DNA of 64,000 bases from Dama dama (taxonomy: Eukaryota; Chordata; Mammalia; Artiodactyla; Cervidae): positions 558,001 through 622,000 of the forward strand of contig NW_026870963.1 of NCBI RefSeq assembly GCF_033118175.1, written 5' to 3'. Made by a program: the position numbers and the translations under genes. Numbering within the stretch: the first letter of the stretch is position 1; each line of letters starts with the position of its first letter. Below are positions 14,501-26,699 of this stretch, piece after piece. Below the pieces are notes generated by a model that was not told the DNA's origin, searched no databases, and saw only the letters and a list, made by a program, of their open reading frames with translations.

Positions 14501-16703
14501 GAGCATGAAACGGTCTGAAAAATAGGAGGAGCAAGAAATCGTGTTCAAAAACAAGAGGAGCCTGAAAACGTGTGAAAAATATAAAGAGCTTCAAAATGTG
14601 TGAAATACATGAGGAGCATGAAACGGTCTGAAAAATAGGAGGAGCATGAAGCGGTGTTGAAAAACATGAAGAGCCTGAAAAGGTTTGAAAAATGTGAAGA
14701 GCTTCAAAAGTTGTGAAATACAAGAGGAGCATGAAACGGTCTGAAACAAAGGAGGAGCATAAAGCGGTGTTGAAAAACATGAAGAACCTGAAAAGTTGTG
14801 AGAAATATGAAGAACTCAAAAGGTGCCAAAAATATGAGGAGTATGAAACGGTCTGAAACAAAGGAGGAGCATGAAACGGTCTGAAAAATAGTAGGAGCAT
14901 GAAACGGTGTTCAAAAACATGAAGAGCCTGAAAAGCTGTGAAATATATGAAGAGTTTCAAAAGGTGTGAAATATATGAAGAGCTTCAAAAGGTGTGAAAT
15001 ACATGCGGAGCAGGAAACAGTCTGAAAAATAGGAGGAGCATGAAGTGGTGTTCAAAAACATGAAGAGCCTGCAAAGGTGTGAAATATATGAAGAGATTCA
15101 AAAGGTGTCAAAAATATGAGGAGCATGAAACGGTCTGAAAAATAGGAGGAGCATGAAGTGGTGTTGAAAAACATGAAGAGCCTGAAAAGGTGTGAGTAAT
15201 ATGAAGAGCTTCAAAAGGTGTGATAAATATGAGGAGCATGAAGCGGTCTGTAAAATAGGAGGAGCATGAAGCGGTGTTCAAAAACATGAAGAGCCTGAAA
15301 AGGTGTGAAAAATGTGAAGAGCTTCAAAAGTTGTGAAATAAAAGAGGAGCATGAAACGGTCTGAAAAATAGGAGGAGCATGAAGCGGATTGAAAAACATG
15401 AAGAGCATGAAAAGGTGTGAAAAATATGAAGAACTTCAAAAGGTGCCAATAATATGAGGAGCATGAAACGGTCTGAAAAATAGGAGGGGCATGAAACGTT
15501 GTTCAAAAACATGAAGAGCCTAAAAAGGTGTGAAAGATATGAGGAGCTGCAAAAGGTGTGAAATACATGAGGAACATGAAATGGTCTGAAAAATAGGAGG
15601 AGCATGAAACAGTGTTCAAAAACATGAAGAGCCTGAAAAGGTGTGAAAAATATGAAGAGCTTCAAAAGGTGTGAAAGTAAAGAAGAGCTTCAAAAGGGTG
15701 AAAAATATGAGGAGCATGAAACTCTCTGAAAAACAGGAGGAGAATGAAGCGGTGTTCAAAAACATGAAGAGCCTGAAAAGTTGTGAAAAATATGAAGAGC
15801 TTCAAACTGTGTCAAATATATGAGGAGAATGTTAAGATCTGAAAAAAAGGAGGAGCATGAAGCGGTGTTGAAAAATATGGGGAGCCTGAAAAGGCGTGAA
15901 AAATATGAAGAGCTTCAAAAGGTGTCAAAAATATGAGGAGCATGAAACTCTCTGAAAAACAGGAGGAGAATGAAACGGTGTTCAAAAACATGAAGAGCCT
16001 GAAAAGGTGTGAAAAATATGAAGAGCTTTAAAAGGTGTGAAATACATGAGGAGCATGAAACGGTCTGAAAAATAGGAGGAGCATGAAACCGTGTTCAAAA
16101 ACATGAAGAGCCTGAAAAGTTGTGAAAAATATGAAGAGCTTCAAACGGTTGGAAATACATGAGGAGCATGAAACGGTGTTGAAAAATATGAAGATCCTGA
16201 AAAGGTGGGTAAAATATGAAGATTTTCAAAAGGTGTCAAAAATATGAGGAGCATGAAACGGTCTGAAAAATAGGAGGAGCATTAAACGGTGTTGAAAAAC
16301 ATGAAGAGCCTGAAAATGTGTGAAATATATGAAGAGCTTCAAAATGTGTCAGAAATTAGAGAAGCATGAAACGGTCTGAAAAAAAGGATGAGCAAGAAGG
16401 GGTGTTGAAAACCATGAAGAGCCTGAAAACTTTTGAGAAATATGAAGAGCTTGAAAAGGTGTGAAAAATATGAAGAGCTTCAAAAGTTGCTAAAAATGAG
16501 ATGAGCATGACACAGTTTGAAAAATAGGAGGGGCATGAAACCGTGTTCAAAAACATGAAGAGCCTAAAAAGGTTGAAAAATATGAAGAGCTTCAAAAGGT
16601 GTGAAAAATACGAGGAGCATAAAACGGTCTGAAAAATAGGAGCAGAATGAAGCGGTGTAATAAACATGAAGAGCCTGAAAAGGTGTGAAAAATATGAAGA
16701 GTT

Positions 16704-19700
16704 TCAAAAGGTGTGAAAAAAATGAAGAGCTTCAAAAAGTGTCAAAAATATGAGGAGCATGAAACGGTCTGAAAAATAGGAGCAGCATGAAACGGTGTTC
16801 AAAGACATGAAGAGCCGGAAAAGGTGTGAAAAATATGAAAAGCTTCTAAACGTGTCAAATATATGAGGAGCATGAAACGATCTCAAAAATAGGAGGAGCA
16901 AGAAGCAGTGTTGAAAAAAATGAAGAGCCTGAAAACGTTTGAAAAATATGAAGAGCTTCAAAAATATGAAAAATATGAAGAGCTTCAAAAATATGAAAAA
17001 TATGAAGAGCTTCAAAAGGTGTGGAAAATATGAAGAGCTTCAAAATGTGTCAAAAGTGAGATGAGCATGAAACGGTCTGAAAAATAGGAGGAGCATGAAG
17101 TGGTGTTGAAAAACATGAAGAGCCTGAAAATGTGTGAAATATATGAAGAGCTTCAAAAGTTGTCAGAAATGATCGAAACATGAAACGGTCTGAAAAATAG
17201 GATGAGCAAGAAGGGGTGTTGAAAAACATGAAGAGCCTGAAAACGTTTGAGAAATATGAAGGGATTCAAAAGGTGTGAAAAATATGAAGAGCTTCAAAAG
17301 GTGTCAAAAATGAGATGAGCATGAAACAGTCTGAAAAATAGGAGGAGCCTGAAATCGTGTTCAAAAACATGAAGAGCCTAAAAAGGTGTGAAAAATATAA
17401 AGAGCTTCAAAAGGTGTGAAATATATGAGGAGCATGAAACGGTCTCAAAAATAGGAGGAGCATGAAGTGGTGTTGAAACACATGAAGAGCCTGAAAATGT
17501 GTGAGATATATGAAGAGCTTCAAAAGGTGTCAGAAATGAGAGGAGCATGAAACGGTCTGAAAAATAGGAGAAGCATGAAGTGGCTTTGAAAAACATGAAG
17601 AGCCTGAAAAGGTGTGAAAAATATGAAGAGCTTCAAAAAGTGTCAAAAATATGAGGAGCATGAAACGGTCTGAAAAATAGGAGGAGCATGAAACAGTGTT
17701 CAAAAACATGAAGAGCCTGACAAGGTGTGAAAAATATGAAGAGCTTCAAAACGTGTCAAAAATATGAGGAGCATGAAACGGTCTGAAAAATAGGAGGAGC
17801 AAGAAGCGGTGTTGAAAAAGATTAAGAGCCTGAAAACGTTTGAAAAATATGAAGAGCTTGAAAAGGTGTGGAATATATGAAGAGCTTCAAAATGTGTCAA
17901 ATGCGAGATGAGTATGAAACGGTCTGAAAAATAGGAGGAGCATGAAGTGGTGTTGAAAAACATGAAGAGCCTGAAAATGTGTGAAATATGTGAAGAGCTT
18001 CAAAATGTGTCAGAAATGAGAGAAGCATAAACGGTCTGAAAAATAGGATGAGCAAGAAGGGGTGTTGAAAAACATGAAGAGCCTGAAAACGTGTGAAAAA
18101 CATGAAGAGCTTAAAAGTTGTGAGAAATATGAAGAGCTTCAAAAGGTGTCAAAAATGAGACGAGCATTAAACGGTCTGGAAAATAGGACGAGCATGAAGC
18201 GGTGTTGAAAAACATGAAGAGCCTGAAAACGTGTGAAAAACATGAAGAGCTTAAAAGTTGTGAGAAATATGAAGAGCTTCAAAAGGTGTCAAAAATGAGA
18301 CGAGCATTAAACGGTCTGGAAAATAGGACGAGCATGAACCGCTGTTGAATACATGGAAGCCTGAAAAGGTGTGAAAAATATGAAGAGCTTCAAAAGGTGT
18401 CAAAAGTGAGATGAGCATGAAACGGTCTGAAAAATAGGAGGAGCATGAGGGGTGTTGAAAAACATGAAGAGCCTGAAAATGTGTGAAATATATGAAGAGC
18501 TTCAAAAGCTGTCAGAAATGATAGAAACATGAAACGGTCTGAAAAATAGGATGAGCAAGAAGGGGTGTTGAAAAACATGAAGAGCGTGAAAACGTTTGAG
18601 AAATATGAGGAGATTCAAAAGGTGTGAAAATTATGAAGAGCTTCAAAAGGTGTCAAAAATGAGATGAGCATGAAACAGTCCGAAAAAAAGGAGGAGCCTG
18701 AAATCGTGTTCAAAAACATGAAGAGCCTAAAAGGTGTGAAAAATATAAAGAGCTTCAAAAGGTGTGAAATACAGGAGGAGCGTGAAACGGTCTGAAAAAT
18801 AGGAGGAGCATGAAGTGGTGTTGAAAAACATGAAGAGCCTGAAAATGTGTGAAATATATGACGAGCTTCAAAAGGTGTCAGAAATGAGAGGAGCATGAAA
18901 CGGTCTGAAAAATAGGAGAAGCATGAAGTGGCTTTGAAAAACATGAAGAGCCTGAAAAGGTGTGAAAAATATGAAGAGCTTCAAAAGGTGTCAGAAATAT
19001 GAGGAGCATGAAACGGTTTGAAAAATAGGAGGAGCATGAAAAGGTGTTCAAAAACATGAAGAGCCTGAAAAGGTGTGAAAAATATGAAGAGCTTCAAAAG
19101 GTTTCAAAAATACGAGGAGCATAAAACGGTCTAAAAAATAGGAGGAACATGAAGCGGTGTAAAAAACATGAAGAGCCTGAAAAGGTGTGAAAGATATGAA
19201 GACCTTCAAAAGGTGTCAAAAATATGAGGAGCATGAAATAATCTGAAAAATAGGAGGAGCATGAAGCGGTGTAAAAAACATGAAGACCCTGAAAAGGTGT
19301 GAAAAATATGAAGAGCTTCAAAAGGTGTTAAAAATATGAGGAGCATGAAACGGTCTGAAAAATAGGAGGAACATGAAGCGGTGTTCAAAAACATGAAGAG
19401 CCTCAAAAGGTGTGAAAAATATGAAGAGCTTCAAAAGGTGTCAGAAATATGAGGAGCATGAAACGGTTTGAAAAATAGGAGGAGCATGAAAAGGTGTTCA
19501 AAAACATGAAGAGCCTGAAAAGGTGTGAAAAATATGAAGAGCTTCAAAAGGTTTCAAAAATACGAGGAGCATAAAACGGTCTGAAAAATAGGATGAACAT
19601 GAATCGGTGTAAAAAACATGAAGAGCCTGAAAAGGTGTGAAAGATATGAAGACCTTCAAAAGGTGTCAAAAATATGAGGAGCATGAAACGGTCTGAAAAA

Positions 19701-22100
19701 TAGGAGCAGCATGAAGCGGTGTAATAAACATGAAGAGCCTGAAAAGGTGTGAAAAATATGAAGAGCTTCAAAAGGTGTGAAAAAAATGAAGAGCTTCAAA
19801 AAGTGTCAAAAATATGAGGAGCATGAAAAGATCTGAAAAATAGGAGCAGCATGAAACGGTGTTCAAAGACATGAAGAGCCTGAAAACGTGTGAAAAATAT
19901 GAAGAGCTTCAAAACGTGTCAAAAATATGAGGAGCATGAAACGATCTGAAAAATAGGAGGAGCAAGAAGCGGTGTTGAAAAAAATGAAGAGCCTGAAAAC
20001 GTGTGAAAAATATGAAGAGCTTCAAAAGGTGTGGAAAATATGAAGAGCTTCAAAATGTGTCAAAAGTGAGATGAGCATGAAACGGTCTGAAAAATAGGAG
20101 GAGCATGAGGGGTGTTGAAAAACAGGAAGAGCCTGAAAATGTGTGAAATATATGAAGAGCTTCAAAAGTTGTCAGAAATGATAGAAACATGAAAAGGTCT
20201 GAAAAATAGGATGAGCAAGAAGGGGTGTTGAAAAACATGAAGAGCGTAAAAACGTTTGAGAAATATGAAGAGATTCAAAAGGTGTGAAAATTATGAAGAG
20301 CTTCAAAAGGTGTCAAAAATGAGATGAGCATGAAACAGTCCGAAAAATAGGAGGAGCCTGAAATCTTGTTCAAAAACATGAAGAGCCTAAAAAGTGTGAA
20401 AAATATAAAGAGCTTCAAAGGTGTGAAATACAGGAGGAGCATGAAACGGTCTGAAAAATAGGAGGAGCATGAAGTGGTGTTGAAAAACATGAAGAGCCTG
20501 AAAATGTGTGAAATATATGAGGAGCTTCAAAAGGTGTCAGAAATGAGAGGAGCATGAAACGGTCTGAAAAATAGGAGAAGCATGAAGTGGCTTGGGAAAA
20601 CATGAAGAGCCTGAAAAGGTGTGAAAAATATGAAGAGCTTCAAAAGGTGTCAAAAATATGAGGAGCATGAAACGGTCTGAAAAATAGGAGGAGCAAGAAG
20701 CGGTGTTGAAAAAGATTCAGAGCCTGAAAACGTTTGAAAAATATGAAGAGCTTCAAAAGGTGTGGAAAATATGAAGAGCTTCAAAATATGTCAAAAGCGA
20801 GATGAGTATGAAACGGTCTGAAAAATAGGAGGAGCATGAAGTGGTGTTGAAAAACATGAAGAGCCTGAAAATGTGTGAAATATATGACGAGCTTCAAAAG
20901 GTGTCAGAAATGAGAGGAGCAAGAAACGGTCTGAAAAATAGGAGAAGCATGAAGTGGCTTTGAAAAACATGAAGAGCCTGAAAAGGTGTGAAAAATATGG
21001 AGAGCTTCAAAAGGTGTCAGAAATATGAGGAGCATGAAACGGTTTGAAAAATAGGAGGAGCATGAAAAGGTGTTCAAAAACATGAAGAGCCTGAAAAGGT
21101 GTGAAAAATATGAAGAGCTTCAAAAGGTTTCAAAAATAGGAGGAGCATGAAACGGTCTGAAAAATAGGAGGAACATGAAGCGGTGTAAAAAACATGAAGA
21201 GCCTGAAAAGGTGTGAAAGATATGAAGACCTTCAAAAGGTGTCAAAAATATGAGGAGCATGAAACGGTCTGAAAAATAGGACCAGCATGAAGCGGTGTAA
21301 TAAACATGAAGAGCCTGAAAAGGTGTGAAAAATATGAAGAGCTTCAAAAGGTGTGAAAAAAATGAAGAGCTTCAAAATGTGTCAAAAGTGAGATGAGCAT
21401 GAAACGGTCTGAAAAATAGGATGAGCAAGAAGGGGAGTTGAAAAACATGAAGAGCCTGAAAACGTTTGGGAATTATGAAGAGCTTCAAAAGGTGTGAAAA
21501 ATATGAAGAGCTTAAAAATGTGTCAAAAGTGAGATGAGCATGAAACGGTCTGAAAAATAGGAGGAGCATGAAGTGGTGTTGAAAAGCATGAAGAGCCTGA
21601 AAATATGTGAAATATATGAAGAGCTTCAAAAGTTGTCAGAAATGATAGAAACATGAAACGGTCTGAAAAATAGGATGAGCAAGAAGGGGTGCTGAAAAAC
21701 ATGAAGAGCGTGAAAACATTTGAGAAATATGAAGAGATTCAAAAGGTGTGAAAATTATGAAGAGCTTCAAAAGTGTCAAAAATGAGACGATCATGAAACG
21801 GTCTTGAAAATAGGACGAGCATGAAGCGGTGTTGAAAAACATGGGGAACCTGAAAAGGTGTGAAAAATATGAAGAGCTTCAAAAGGTGTCAAAAATATGA
21901 GGAGCATGAAACGGTCTGAAAAATGGGAGGAGCATGAAGCTGTGTTGAAAAACATGAAGAGCCTGAAAACGTGTGAAAAACATGAAGAGATTAAAAGTTG
22001 TGAGAAATATGAAGAGCTTCAAAAGTGTCAAAAATGAGACGAGCATGAAATGGTCTTGAAAATAGGATGAGCATGAAGCGGTGTTGAAAAACATGGGGAG
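16704..22100 (+). repeat. Zone of nested higher-order duplications
   Basis: This 5.4-kb zone is rich in recent copies. About 600 bp at 18376-18975 recurs at 20036-20635 (offset 1660). A block marked by GTGTCAGAAATATG and then GGTTTGAAAAATAGG starts at 18991, 19441 and 21017 (offsets 450 and 1576). A 140-bp unit with CATGAAGAGCTTAAAAGTTG is tandem at 18101 and 18241. Recurrent private variants (AGGATGAGCAAGAAGGGG, AACGTTTGAGAAATATG, GTCAGAAATGA, AAGTGAGATGAGC) link this zone to 48.5-55.2 kb, so both derive from one subfamily. No gene is present. Confidence 0.82.
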
Positions 22101-22169
22101 CCTGAAAAGGTGTGAAAAATATGAAGAGCTTCAAAAGGTGTCAAAAATATGAGGAGCATGAAACGGTCT

Positions 22170-22745
22170 GAAAAATAGGAGGAGCATGAAACCGTGTTCA
22201 AAAACATGAAGAGCCTGAAAAGTTGTGAAAAATATGAAGAGCTTCAAACGGTTGGAAATACATGAGGAGCATGAAACGGTGTTGAAAAACATGAAGAGCC
22301 TGAAAAGGTGGGTAAAATATGAAGAGCTTCAAAACGTGTCAAAAATATGAGGAGCATGAAACGGTCTGAAAAATAGGAGAAGCATGAAGCGGTGTTGAAA
22401 AACATGAAGAACATGAAAAGGTGTGAAAAATATGAAGAGCTTCAAAAGGTGTCAAAAATATGAGGAGCATGAACCGGTCTGAAAAATAGGAGGAACATGA
22501 AGCGGTGTTCAAAAACATGAAGAGCATGAAAAGGTGTGAAAAATATGAAAAGCTTCAAAAGGTGTCAAAAATATGAGGAGCATGAAACGGTCTGAAAAAT
22601 AGGAGGAGCATGAAACCGTGTTCAAAAACATGAAGAGCCTGAAAAGTTGTGAAAAATATGAAGAGCTTCAAACGGTTGGAAATACATGAGGAGCATGAAA
22701 CGGTGTTGAAAAACATGAAGAGCCTGAAAAGGTGGGTAAAATATG
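22170..22745 (+). repeat. 424-bp-offset duplication, with a third relative at 16.08-16.21 kb
   Basis: The rare run CAAACGGTTGGAAATAC occurs with CGGTTGG at 22249 and again at 22673, 424 bp apart. In both places it is followed by a monomer with a changed order (ACGGTGTTGAAAAACATG directly after GAGCATGAA) and by GGTGGGTAAAATATG. The same combination is at 16146, 6103 bp upstream of the first. A sub-repeat is missing in all three, so they share one ancestral deletion event. Confidence 0.82.
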
Positions 22746-25294
22746 AAGAGCTTCAAAAGGTGTGAAATACATGAGGAGCATGAATCGGTCTGAAAAATAG
22801 GAGGAGCATGAAGTGGTGTTTAAAAACATGAAGAGACTGAATAGGTGTGAAAAATATGAAGAGCTTCAAAAGGTGTCAAAATATGAGGAGCATGAAACGG
22901 TTTGAAACATAGGGGGAGCATGAATCGGTTTTGAAAAACATGAAGAGCCTGAAAAGGTGGATAAAATATGAAGAGCTTCAAAAGTGGTCAAAAATATGAA
23001 GAGCATGAACCGGTCTGTAAAATAGGAGGATCATGAAGCGGTGTTCAAAATCATGAAGAGCCTGAAAAGGTGTGAAAAATATGAAGAGCTTCAAAACGTG
23101 TCAAAAATATGAGGAGCATGAAACTGTCTGAAAAATAGGAGGCGCAAGAAGCGGTGTTGAAAAAAATGAACAGCCTGAAAACGTTTGAAAAATATGAAGA
23201 GCTTCAAAATTGTGAAATTAATGAGGAGCATGAAACGGTATGAAAAATACGAGAAGCATGAAGTGGTGTGGAATACCATCAAGAGCCTGAAAAGATGTGA
23301 AAAATATGAAGAGCTTCAAAAGGTGTGAAATTCATGAGGAGCATGAAAAGATCTGAAAAATATGAGAAGCATGAAGTGGTGTGGAAAAACATGAAGAGCC
23401 TGAAAAGGTGTGAAAAATATGAAGAGCTTCAAAAGGTGTCAAAAATATGAAGAGCATGAAACGGTCTGAAATTTTGGTGGATCATGAGCGGTGTTCAAAA
23501 ACATGAAGAGCCTGATAAGGTGTGAAAAATATGAAAAGTTTGAAAAGTTGTCAAAAATGAGATGAGCATGAAACGGTCTGAAAAATAGGAGGAACATGAA
23601 GCGGTGTTGAAAAACATGAAGAGCCTGAAAATGTGTGAAAAATATGAAGAGATTCTAAAGGTTTCAAAAATGAGATGAGCATGAAACGGTCTGAAAAATA
23701 GGAGGAGCATGAAGGGGTGCCGAAAAACATGAAGAGCCTGAAAAGGTGTGAAAAATATGAAGAGCTTCAAAAGGTGTCAAAAATATGAAGAGCATGAAAC
23801 GGTCTGATATTTTGGAGGATCATGATCGGTGTTCAAAAACATGAAGAGCCTGAAAAGGTGTGAAAAATATGAAGAGCTTCAAATGGTGTCAAAAATATGA
23901 GAAGCATGAAACGGTCTGAAAGATAGGAGGAGCATGAAACGGTGATCAGAAACATGAAGAGCCTGAAAAGTTGTGAAAAATGTGAAGAGCTTCAAAATCT
24001 GTGAAATTCATGAGGAGCATGAAACGGTCTGAAAAATAGAAGCATGAAGTGGTGTGGAAAAACATGAAGAGCCTGAAAAGGTGTGAAAAATATGAAGAGC
24101 TTGAAAACCTGTGAAATACATGAGGAGCATGAAACTCTCTGAAAAATAGGAGGAGCATGAAGTGGTGTTCAAAAACATGAAGAGTCTGAAAAGGTGTGAA
24201 AAATATGAAGAGCTTCAATAGGTGTGAAAAATATGAGGAGCATGAAGCGGTGTGCAAAAACATGAAGAGCCTGATAAGGTGTGAAAAATATGAAAAGTTT
24301 GAAAAGGTGTCAAAAATGAAATGAGCATGAAACGGTCTGAAAAATAGGAGGAACATGAAGTGGTGTTGAAAAACATGAAGAGCCGGAAAAAGTGTGAAAA
24401 ATATGAAGAGATTCTAAAGGTTTCAAAAATGAGATGAGCATGAAACGGTCTGAAAAATAGGAGGAGCATGAAGTGGTGGTGCAAAACATGAAGAGCATGA
24501 AAATGCCTGAAAAATATGAAGAGGTTCAAAAGGTGTGAAATGCATGAGGTGTATGAAACTCTCTGAAAAATAGAAGGAGCATGAAGCGGTGTTCAAAAAC
24601 ATGAAGAGCCTGAAATGTTGTGAAAAATTTGAAAAGCTTCAAAAGGTGTCAAAAATGAGATGAGCATGAAACTGTCTGAAAAATAGGAGGAGCATGAAGT
24701 GGTGTTGAAAAACCTGAAGAGCCTGAAAAGGTGTGAAAAATATGAAGAGCTTCAAAATGTGTCAAAAATATGAGGAGCATGAAACGGCCTGGAAAATATG
24801 AGGAGCATGAAGCGGTGTTCAAAAACATGAAGAGTCTGAAAACGTGTGAAAAATATGAAGAGCTTCAAAAGGTGTCAAAACTATTAGGGGAATGAAACGG
24901 TCTGAAAAATACGAGGAGCATGAAGTGGTGTTGAAAAACATGAAGAGCCTGAAAATGTGTGAAAAATATGAAGACCTTCAAAAGGTGTCAAAAATATGAG
25001 GAGCATGAAACGGTCTGAAAAATAGGAGGAGCATGAAGCTGTGTTCAAAAACATGAAGAGCCTGAAAAGGTGTGAAAAATATGAAGAGCTTCAAAAGGTG
25101 TCAAAAATATGAGGAGCAAGAAATGGTCTGAAAAATAGAAGGAGCATGAAAAGGTCTTCATAAACATGAAGAGCCTGAAAAGGTGTGAAAAGTATGAAGA
25201 GCTTCAAAAGGTGTCAAAACTATTAGGAGCATGAAACGGTCTGAAAAATAGGAGGAGCATGAAGCGGTGTTCAAAAACATGAAGAGCCTGAAAT

Positions 25295-26699
25295 GGTGTG
25301 AAAAATATGAAGAGATTCAAAACGTGTCAAAAATATGAGGAGCATGAAACGGTCTGAAAAAAGGAAGAGAAAGAAAGGGTGTTGAAAATCATGAAGAGAC
25401 TGAAAAGGTGTGAAAAATATGAAGAGCTTCCAAAGATGTGAAAAATATGAAGAGCTTCAAAAGGTGTCAACAATGAGATGAGCATGAAACGGTCTGAAAA
25501 ATACGAGGAACATGAAGGTGTGTTGAAAATCATGAAAAGCCTGAAAAAGTGTGAAAAATATGAAGAGCTTCAAAAGATGTGAAAAATATGAAGAGCATCA
25601 AAAGATGTCAAAATGAGATGAGCATGAAACGGTCTGAAATATAGGAGGAGCATGAAGTGGTGATGAAAAAAATGAAAAGCCTGAAAAGGTGTGAAATATA
25701 TGAAGAGCTTCAAAAGGTGTCAAAAATATGAGGAGAAAGAAACGGTCTGCAAAATAGGAGGAGCATGAAATGGTGTTCAAAAACACGAAGAGCATGAAAA
25801 GCTGTGAGAAATATGAAGAGCTTCAAAAGGTGTGAAAAATATGAGGAGCATGAAATGGTCTGAAAAATAGGAGGAGCATGAAGCGGTGTTCAAAAACATG
25901 ACGAGCCTGAAAAGGTGTGAAAAATATGAAGAGCTTCAAAAGGTGTGAAATAAATGAGGAGCATGAAACGGTCTGAAAAATAGGAGAAGCATGAAGCGGT
26001 GTTGAAAAACATGAAGAACATGAAAAGGTGTGAAAAATATGAAGAGATTCAAAACGTGTCAAAAATATGAGGAGCATGAAACGGTCTGAAAAAAGGAAGA
26101 GAAAGAAAGGGTGTTGAAAATCATGAAGAGACTGAAAAGGTGTGAAAAATATGAAGAGCTTCCAAAGATGTGAAAAATATGAAGAGCTTCAAAAGGTGTC
26201 AACAATGAGATGAGCATGAAACGGTCTGAAAAATACGAGGAACATGAAGGTGTGTTGAAAATCATGAAAAGCCTGAAAAAGTGTGAAAAATATGAAGAGC
26301 TTCAAAAGATGTGAAAAATATGAAGAGCATCAAAAGATGTCAAAATGAGATGAGCATGAAACGGTCTGAAATATAGGAGGAGCATGAAGTGGTGATGAAA
26401 AAAATGAAAAGCCTGAAAAGGTGTGAAATATATGAAGAGCTTCAAAAGGTGTCAAAAATATGAGGAGAAAGAAACGGTCTGCAAAATAGGAGGAGCATGA
26501 AATGGTGTTCAAAAACACGAAGAGCATGAAAAGCTGTGAGAAATATGAAGAGCTTCAAAAGGTGTGAAAAATATGAGGAGCATGTAATGGTCTGAAAAAT
26601 AGGAGGAGCATGAAGCGGTGTTCAAAAACATGACGAGCCTGAAAAGGTGTGAAAAATATGAAGAGCTTCAAAAGGTGTGAAATAAATGAGGAGCATGAA
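25295..26699 (+). repeat. Two near-identical copies spaced 732 bp (higher-order repeat)
   Basis: Copy 1 spans 25295-26026 and copy 2 starts at 26027 and matches to about 26699. By eye I found one substitution in the shared 673 bp (GAAATGG in copy 1 against GTAATGG in copy 2, near 26585). Private marks include GAAAAAAGGAAGAGAAAGAAAGGG and CTTCCAAAGATG. The unit is 26 sub-repeats, or 6.5 monomers. This is one of the youngest amplifications in the window. Confidence 0.92.
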
